Below are positions 23,643-28,213 of a stretch of DNA of 28,213 bases, piece after piece. Source of the DNA: JAJRRL01 sp047404195 (lineage in GTDB: Bacteria; Pseudomonadota; Gammaproteobacteria; JAJRRL01); assembly GCA_047404195.1 (NCBI GenBank), contig JBDOIU010000032.1, forward strand, positions 1-28,213. The letters run 5' to 3'. Each line of letters starts with the position of its first letter. The stretch's first letter is position 1. The position numbers and the translations under genes were made by a program. A model generated the notes under the pieces. That model was not told the origin of the DNA. It searched no databases and was given only the letters and a program-made list of their open reading frames with translations.

Positions 23643-23882
23643 GTGAAGAAGACAGTATTTAACCAAGAGGCAACGAAGATGATTTCTAAAAGGAGTTATG
23701 ATGGGTATTTGGAAGGGAGCTTGAGCCAGAGTGAGGCAGCCGATGAGCACATGGGCGCTGAAAGGGCAAGTAATGATCAAAACAGCGTGAGTGGTGACGT
23801 AAAGCTAAAACAAAATAGATTACACACAGATGAAAGATATCACAGTACATACCTAAGGAGTTACCGCCCCATCAAGTCATAG
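23643..23882 (+). CDS. Doubtful small open frame, 79 residues
   Basis: Not recognised. It starts with GTG at 23643, or with ATG at 23679 (67 residues) behind GAGG. The translation is hydrophilic and charged (many Ser, Glu, Arg, Asn), with no membrane segment or motif. It lies between the rplU promoter region and the end of the large ankyrin/kinase gene, a 400-base interval otherwise without a gene. No promoter was recognised. It may be a chance frame or a remnant. Confidence 0.25.
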   Translation: MKKTVFNQEATKMISKRSYDGYLEGSLSQSEAADEHMGAERASNDQNSVSGDVKLKQNRLHTDERYHSTYLRSYRPIKS

Positions 23883-23929
23883 GGTGATAACAACATACTG
23901 ATAAGGGCCTCTCTAACCACCGAGACACA

Positions 23930-26900
23930 TTAACTACTTGTGGCTGATTTTGGCTCTGATAAAAATTCAGAAGGGGAAACTGCTTGCTCACTCCAGAGTG
24001 TAGCTTCTAACGTGCCACTGTCCTTCGCTGTTTTTGCCTCCAAGTGCATGGATCGTAACTCTTCTGTAACCACTGCCATTTCAGGCCTATTTTTCTCAAC
24101 TTGATCCCAGCAACGTGCGATCAATGTGCTAATGGGTTTAGGGGTGTTCTTTGGGATATCGTTACGTTCGCCTTTTTCAAGCCAACGTATAATCATGGCA
24201 TCCTTTGCTACCTCTTCATCGGACCAAGGTATTTTGCGCGCAGACAATTCCCACAGTATGACAGCAAGAGCAAACACATCACTGGCTCGCGTGTGTTTAC
24301 CTTTTCTCCTAAAGAGTTCAGGCGCCATCCAGGAAATCGTACCGACTGAGCTTGCTGCCGTTTTAGTCTGAGCCATTGACGCATGCGTCTCAGTTTTTAC
24401 TTTGGATAAACCAAAATCAGCTATGACTGGGCTATCTGTTGCGTCCAGCAAAACATTGAGGCTCTTTAGATCTCTGTGAAGAATACTTTGTGTATGTAAA
24501 TACTTAATTCCCTCGGAAATACCGAGAGATATCTGCAAACGAGTAGGCCAGTCAAGTACTCTAGTTGGGTCATTTATCATATTGAACAAACTGCCATTGG
24601 GCAAGTATTTAAATACCAAGCTGGTATGCCCAGGGTCCACACAAATGCCATAAAGCGGCATGACATTAGGATGATTTAAACGGCGCATAATCGCCGCTTC
24701 CTGCCGCATTGCACACCCTGTTTCTAATGATAGCCCTTGTTGTAGGATCAATTTTTTAATCGCTACTTCCGCACTTTTCCAGCGACCTTTATAAACTTGA
24801 GCAAAGCTACCTGAACCAATACAGTCTTCTGTCCTATACGTCAGGTCCCTATGATGGATAGTATATTGTATCGCTTCAGAGATAGGCTCAGGTAAAACTT
24901 TTGCATATGGTAAGCCTTGTTTTTGATGAAGAAACGTTGCAGAGATATCTTCGTCTGATACCTTTTTTCTTTGCAAAGGAGCTGGCTCCACACCTTGTGC
25001 TGCCACCTCAGAAAATTCTGCTGCATACTCTGCTTTAAAAAGTGCTTGGCGTCCTAATAAAACTTGAGGCATCTCTCGCAAGTTTCTTCCCGCATGAAAA
25101 GCCAGTAAATTTTCCGTTCCACGACGCACAAAAAACTGGATCAAAACTTCTCGAGCCAAGTTCGTAAACATCATTATGGTTTCTAAAAATTCTTGTTTCA
25201 CAAAAGCAGGTAGGTTATCGACTGCTATAGTATGGTAGTCGTTAGATGACATAGACACTCTAACTTCTCTAAGACCGACTTTCAGCTCAGGGTCAGTGTT
25301 AAACGCTGAACTTGCATTAATCTTAATGCAATTAATTTGCTGACCTGAAATTTGGCAGACAAAGTTTTTCGCCAAATCACCCAGTATATCTGGATCATCA
25401 ATGATTTTAGCAACAGCCAGCATCCGGCCAAAATTAACCACTTTCAACACATTTTCCTGTCCAGGCAACTGCAAATAAAAATGTTCTCCTCCTTCAAATT
25501 TAGGCACGGTGCTTACAGCATGAAAGCCTGCGAGAATTTCAGACATTAAGTACACTGTATGAGTACGATCATCACTGATTTCTGGTAGGCTTTTCGCACT
25601 GCACCCTTTTGGAAAAATAATTGGTAATCTAGCCAAAGTGGTCTCTGGTACGGGCACGCCAAAGTAGGCATAGATATCCAGTGCGATTTTCTCAGCACAG
25701 GCATACGCTTCAGCGCTGTCTTCCGTAAAGATATGATTACTTTTTCCTACATAGAGTTGGCCATCCCGACGTTTAAACACGCCACTACAGAAAAAAGAAT
25801 CTCTTACATGATGCGCTTGAGTGTCTGTAAATTCTGCTTCACTAAACTTTATGATCTCACCCAAAGATTCTTTTAATGTCGCTTTTCTGTTACGCTGTTG
25901 TATAGCCCTTATACCAGAGCGTGGTGACCCAACTGCATGTGGTAACTGAGAAATTTTGAGATTTATTATCGAATCTGAAATAAAATCTGCTAACTCACGA
26001 TTACCTACCAAACAGGCAACTTCATCAGGTTTTTTCCCCTTCAAATTGTGTGCAACACCACTGACCCCTTGTTCCAGTAAATAAGCAACCATCTTTTGTT
26101 CATGCATGCCATTACCAGCACTGGCTATTAGATGCAGTGCATTTTCTCTTTGCTTATTCGAAACATTGATCTTGGCACCACGCTCAACCATCATTTGAAT
26201 AAGATCAAGGCGCTTAGCAATCACAGCACGCAATAAAGCCGTATTACCCAAGTCATCTGTACTTTCTAAATGAACGCCTGCCTGAATCAGTGTGGGAACT
26301 AAGTCAATATGGCCAAGCGAGAAGGCAAGGTGTAAAGCAGTTTGGTTATTAGCGTCCTTCGCCTCAAGATTCAAGTCGGGCTTGAAACGCAGTAACTGTG
26401 TGAGTAACTTAAGATTATTTTTACGTACCGCATGTAAAAGTGCCGTGTCCTGATTGTTAGAGGTCACAGACTCAAGGTCCGCACCTTTTTTAAGCAGAGC
26501 AGCCAGCTGCTCTGCTTGTTTCAGTTCGATGGCTAGGTGTAAAGCATTCAGACCTGCAGCGTCTTGTGCCGTTATATCTGCAGGGTTTTCTTGACGACTT
26601 AGTAACAGGGTAAAAGCGGCTGGGTGGTTGATACGCATCACTTGAAGTAGTGCGGTATCTTTTGTGACTGGATGAGGCTTTTCTAGGTCAACACCGGCTT
26701 GCACTAGAAGTTGCAATAGAGCAAAGTGTCCATCACTCTCTAACTGGTTAAGTGCAAGATGCAGTGGACTTAAATGATCTACACCACATAGGTCCAGGAA
26801 CGGGTCTCTTCCTTTGTCTTTATCAGCAGATTCTGTCTTGACTAAAACAGAAACCATTGCGATTTTTTTGGTCATCACAGCAAGGTGCAAAGCGCTATGA

Positions 26901-27958
26901 CCTGCCGCATTCAAGGCCGCTCTATCCGCACCTCTCTCAACCAGGAGTTGCGCTAGGCGGCTATCACCTCGTGTGACAGCTAAATGTAGCGGTCTAGAAC
27001 CGTCTGTATCTGCTGATTCAATGTTTGCACCCAGATCAAGACAGGCACGGACAACCGCTAAGTCATTTTGAATTCCATAAGCAAATTGTTCTTGAACTTC
27101 GGTCTCTCCCCACTTGAGTGCAGTTTGAGTAATTTCTGCTCCAGGTGTTCCAAGGCTTTGTGCAGCAATACGGAAAAAGCTTACCCCTACATCTGTTTTC
27201 ATTTCAGGTAAGTCAGCTAGTTTATCCCCTAAAGCCTCAACGACTGCTGATAGTATTTCAGGAGTACTGTGTAAGGAAAGTCTCAGTAAGTGTTGGTCAC
27301 CAGTCAATGCTTTCGTCAGTAATCGTTTATCTATAGTGATCAAGCGTTTGACTTCTGCCAAGTTGCATGCTTTTACAGCAGAAATCAACCCATCCGTTAA
27401 GCGTTTTGAGACATAAACAGAATCTGACTCCCACAGCGTTGGGTTGTCATCCAAGAACCGAGTAATTTGACGACGAAGACCATTGTTTGGGATAAGGTGC
27501 GTGCTTTCTAGCACTTCACCTGAGTATGGGCTGGTCTTATGCTCCAGTAGCCAGGCTTCAATCACTTCGCGCTCATAGGTCTCACCATCATCAGCAATTA
27601 CAGGGTCCAACATAATTTTTTTACACTGAGTGCAGATGTACAGTTCATGAATTTTTGTAGACAGGTCATGATTCCTCTTTTCTAATACCGTGATTTGACC
27701 GCTCAGTGTTTCTTTATCCTGCTGCAACGTGTGAGTCACTCGTTGTAGACTAGCATACTGCCCAAGCAAATCCTTACGCACCTTTGCAGTTTCCTGAGAA
27801 GCCTCTGCCCGTCCGCGTGAGTAGGCAGCATCCGCAAAGGAATCTGCTTTCGCATTCATGCGGCCACGTGTGGCTTCTTGGACAATGACAGTACCATTGT
27901 AGAGATAGCACGCTTGAAGTTCCGAGAGAAGCCAGCCAGTGGAGAAACACTCTTTCAT
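23930..27958 (-). CDS. U-box / ankyrin-repeat / eukaryotic-type kinase protein, candidate Dot/Icm effector
   Basis: 1342 residues, one uninterrupted frame. Residues about 55-104: coiled coil. 105-168: U-box (ELYICTQCKKIMLDPV, DDGETYERE.IEAWL, TSPYSGEVL, LIPNNGLRRQI), the E2-binding fold of ubiquitin ligases. About 290-660: some ten ankyrin repeats (DGSRPLHLAVTRGD, GHSALHLAV, GNTALLRAV). About 720-890: a degenerate kinase-like segment. 1042-1305: a protein kinase of the tyrosine-kinase-like group with all key residues: GSGSFAQV (1048-1055), K1068 (VAIKK), E1087, HRDLKSLN (1161-1168), DFG (1181-1183), GTISWMAPE (1206-1214). Such domains act on host targets; a predicted active ligase and kinase in one chain suggests a translocated effector. 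AGGAGAT stands 8 bases before the ATG. No signal peptide is seen. Confidence 0.92.
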   Translation of the reverse strand: MKECFSTGWLLSELQACYLYNGTVIVQEATRGRMNAKADSFADAAYSRGRAEASQETAKVRKDLLGQYASLQRVTHTLQQDKETLSGQITVLEKRNHDLSTKIHELYICTQCKKIMLDPVIADDGETYEREVIEAWLLEHKTSPYSGEVLESTHLIPNNGLRRQITRFLDDNPTLWESDSVYVSKRLTDGLISAVKACNLAEVKRLITIDKRLLTKALTGDQHLLRLSLHSTPEILSAVVEALGDKLADLPEMKTDVGVSFFRIAAQSLGTPGAEITQTALKWGETEVQEQFAYGIQNDLAVVRACLDLGANIESADTDGSRPLHLAVTRGDSRLAQLLVERGADRAALNAAGHSALHLAVMTKKIAMVSVLVKTESADKDKGRDPFLDLCGVDHLSPLHLALNQLESDGHFALLQLLVQAGVDLEKPHPVTKDTALLQVMRINHPAAFTLLLSRQENPADITAQDAAGLNALHLAIELKQAEQLAALLKKGADLESVTSNNQDTALLHAVRKNNLKLLTQLLRFKPDLNLEAKDANNQTALHLAFSLGHIDLVPTLIQAGVHLESTDDLGNTALLRAVIAKRLDLIQMMVERGAKINVSNKQRENALHLIASAGNGMHEQKMVAYLLEQGVSGVAHNLKGKKPDEVACLVGNRELADFISDSIINLKISQLPHAVGSPRSGIRAIQQRNRKATLKESLGEIIKFSEAEFTDTQAHHVRDSFFCSGVFKRRDGQLYVGKSNHIFTEDSAEAYACAEKIALDIYAYFGVPVPETTLARLPIIFPKGCSAKSLPEISDDRTHTVYLMSEILAGFHAVSTVPKFEGGEHFYLQLPGQENVLKVVNFGRMLAVAKIIDDPDILGDLAKNFVCQISGQQINCIKINASSAFNTDPELKVGLREVRVSMSSNDYHTIAVDNLPAFVKQEFLETIMMFTNLAREVLIQFFVRRGTENLLAFHAGRNLREMPQVLLGRQALFKAEYAAEFSEVAAQGVEPAPLQRKKVSDEDISATFLHQKQGLPYAKVLPEPISEAIQYTIHHRDLTYRTEDCIGSGSFAQVYKGRWKSAEVAIKKLILQQGLSLETGCAMRQEAAIMRRLNHPNVMPLYGICVDPGHTSLVFKYLPNGSLFNMINDPTRVLDWPTRLQISLGISEGIKYLHTQSILHRDLKSLNVLLDATDSPVIADFGLSKVKTETHASMAQTKTAASSVGTISWMAPELFRRKGKHTRASDVFALAVILWELSARKIPWSDEEVAKDAMIIRWLEKGERNDIPKNTPKPISTLIARCWDQVEKNRPEMAVVTEELRSMHLEAKTAKDSGTLEATLWSEQAVSPSEFLSEPKSATSS

Positions 27959-27977
27959 AATAACATCTCCTGTTCAT

Positions 27978-28001
27978 CCCTGCGGTTATGTGTACACAGG
28001 G
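27978..28001 (-). promoter_or_regulatory. Nested palindromes in the leader of the 1342-residue gene
   Basis: CCCTG (27978-27982) and CAGGG (27997-28001) form an inverted repeat that encloses the perfect 10-bp palindrome TGTGTACACA (27989-27998). It lies 20-43 bases before the start codon and could be an operator or an RNA hairpin. Confidence 0.3.
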
Positions 28002-28015
28002 GTTCATAAATATCC

Positions 28016-28042
28016 GTGGTTAGCTGGAATATAGCCAACCAC
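28016..28042 (-). other. Hairpin at the end of the upstream gene
   Basis: GTGGTT (28016-28021) pairs with AACCAC (28037-28042), continued past one mismatch by GCT/AGC, with a 7-base loop. It contains the stop codon of the partial gene and lacks a U-tract, so it is at best a weak terminator or 3'-end structure. A weak promoter-like pair (TTGGCT, 18 bases, GATATT) for the downstream gene overlaps it on the minus strand. Confidence 0.35.
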
Positions 28043-28213
28043 GCCGATTATCATCCAGCAAGGGTGGGATTTGGTGGGCCGCATGCCACGCACCGTCCTC
28101 CCATGCTTTAGATAATAAATGCGTTAAATTCTTTCGGGGGGATAATTCATTCAGGTGATGCCACCAGGTAGCCCATCTGGCTAAGTACCGCTGTGAGGTG
28201 GCAGGATTGACTG
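28020..28213 (-). CDS. 3' end of an unidentified gene (partial)
   Basis: One minus-strand frame is open from the window edge to a TAA at 28022-28020, about 63 residues. The sequence is unusual: rich in Trp, His and Leu (RWATWWHHLNEL, KAWEDGAWHAAHQ) and ending RRGWLYSS. The composition looks like folded protein rather than a chance frame, but the family is not recognised. It lies upstream of and codirectional with the U-box/ankyrin/kinase gene, about 60 bases away. Confidence 0.45.
   Translation of the reverse strand, partial: VNPATSQRYLARWATWWHHLNELSPRKNLTHLLSKAWEDGAWHAAHQIPPLLDDNRRGWLYSS

Noticed and set aside
1..28213. tRNA genes, CRISPR arrays, insertion sequences or an origin
   Set aside because: No cloverleaf with a TTCGA-type arm, spaced direct repeats, transposase frame or DnaA-box cluster was recognised by reading; a tool-based scan could still find a weak case.

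Overview
The window looks like a chromosomal segment of a gammaproteobacterium of the Legionella/Coxiella type (order Legionellales or a near relative), probably host-associated. Three things point there: a complete DotA homologue, the polytopic inner-membrane component of Dot/Icm (type IVB) secretion; a candidate PmrA box in front of it, the regulator known to drive dot/icm genes in Legionella and Coxiella; and a 1342-residue protein joining a U-box, ankyrin repeats and a eukaryotic-type protein kinase, a make-up typical of translocated effectors. The housekeeping gene orders (rpsF-rpsR-rplI-dnaB-alr; scpA-scpB-rluB; rpsT, murJ-ribF; rplU-rpmA-obgE) are those of gammaproteobacteria. No species is claimed.

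Layout. 1-102: the end of an unidentified gene. 244-2883: dotA, closed by a perfect 38-bp palindromic terminator. 3268-3495: a small unknown gene with its own promoter. 3520-5088 (-): an APC amino-acid permease, divergent from orn (5229-5777), which is followed by plsY. 6466-8986 (-): scpA-scpB-rluB, for chromosome condensation and 23S rRNA pseudouridylation. 9276-10442: a membrane fatty-acid desaturase with an unusual coiled-coil tail. 10467-14686 (-): rpsF-rpsR-rplI, then dnaB-alr-sdhE from its own promoter. 14837-16829: a Mth938-domain protein and glutamine-dependent NAD synthetase. 17003-18823: a large unknown membrane protein. 18857-21339 (-): murJ-ribF. 21511-21780: rpsT. 21825-23523 (-): rplU-rpmA-obgE. 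23930-27958 (-): the U-box/ankyrin/kinase protein. 28020-28213 (-): the end of another unidentified gene.

Most of the window is conserved core: translation, replication, envelope and cofactor synthesis. The accessory content is dotA, the 75-residue gene, the 606-residue membrane protein and the 1342-residue protein. The last two flank the murJ/ribosomal block and are the best candidates for Dot/Icm substrates; that is inference from domains and upstream motifs. Several core proteins carry extra C-terminal parts (acidic tails on ScpB and L9, a coiled coil on the desaturase). No tRNA, rRNA, CRISPR array, insertion sequence or origin was recognised.
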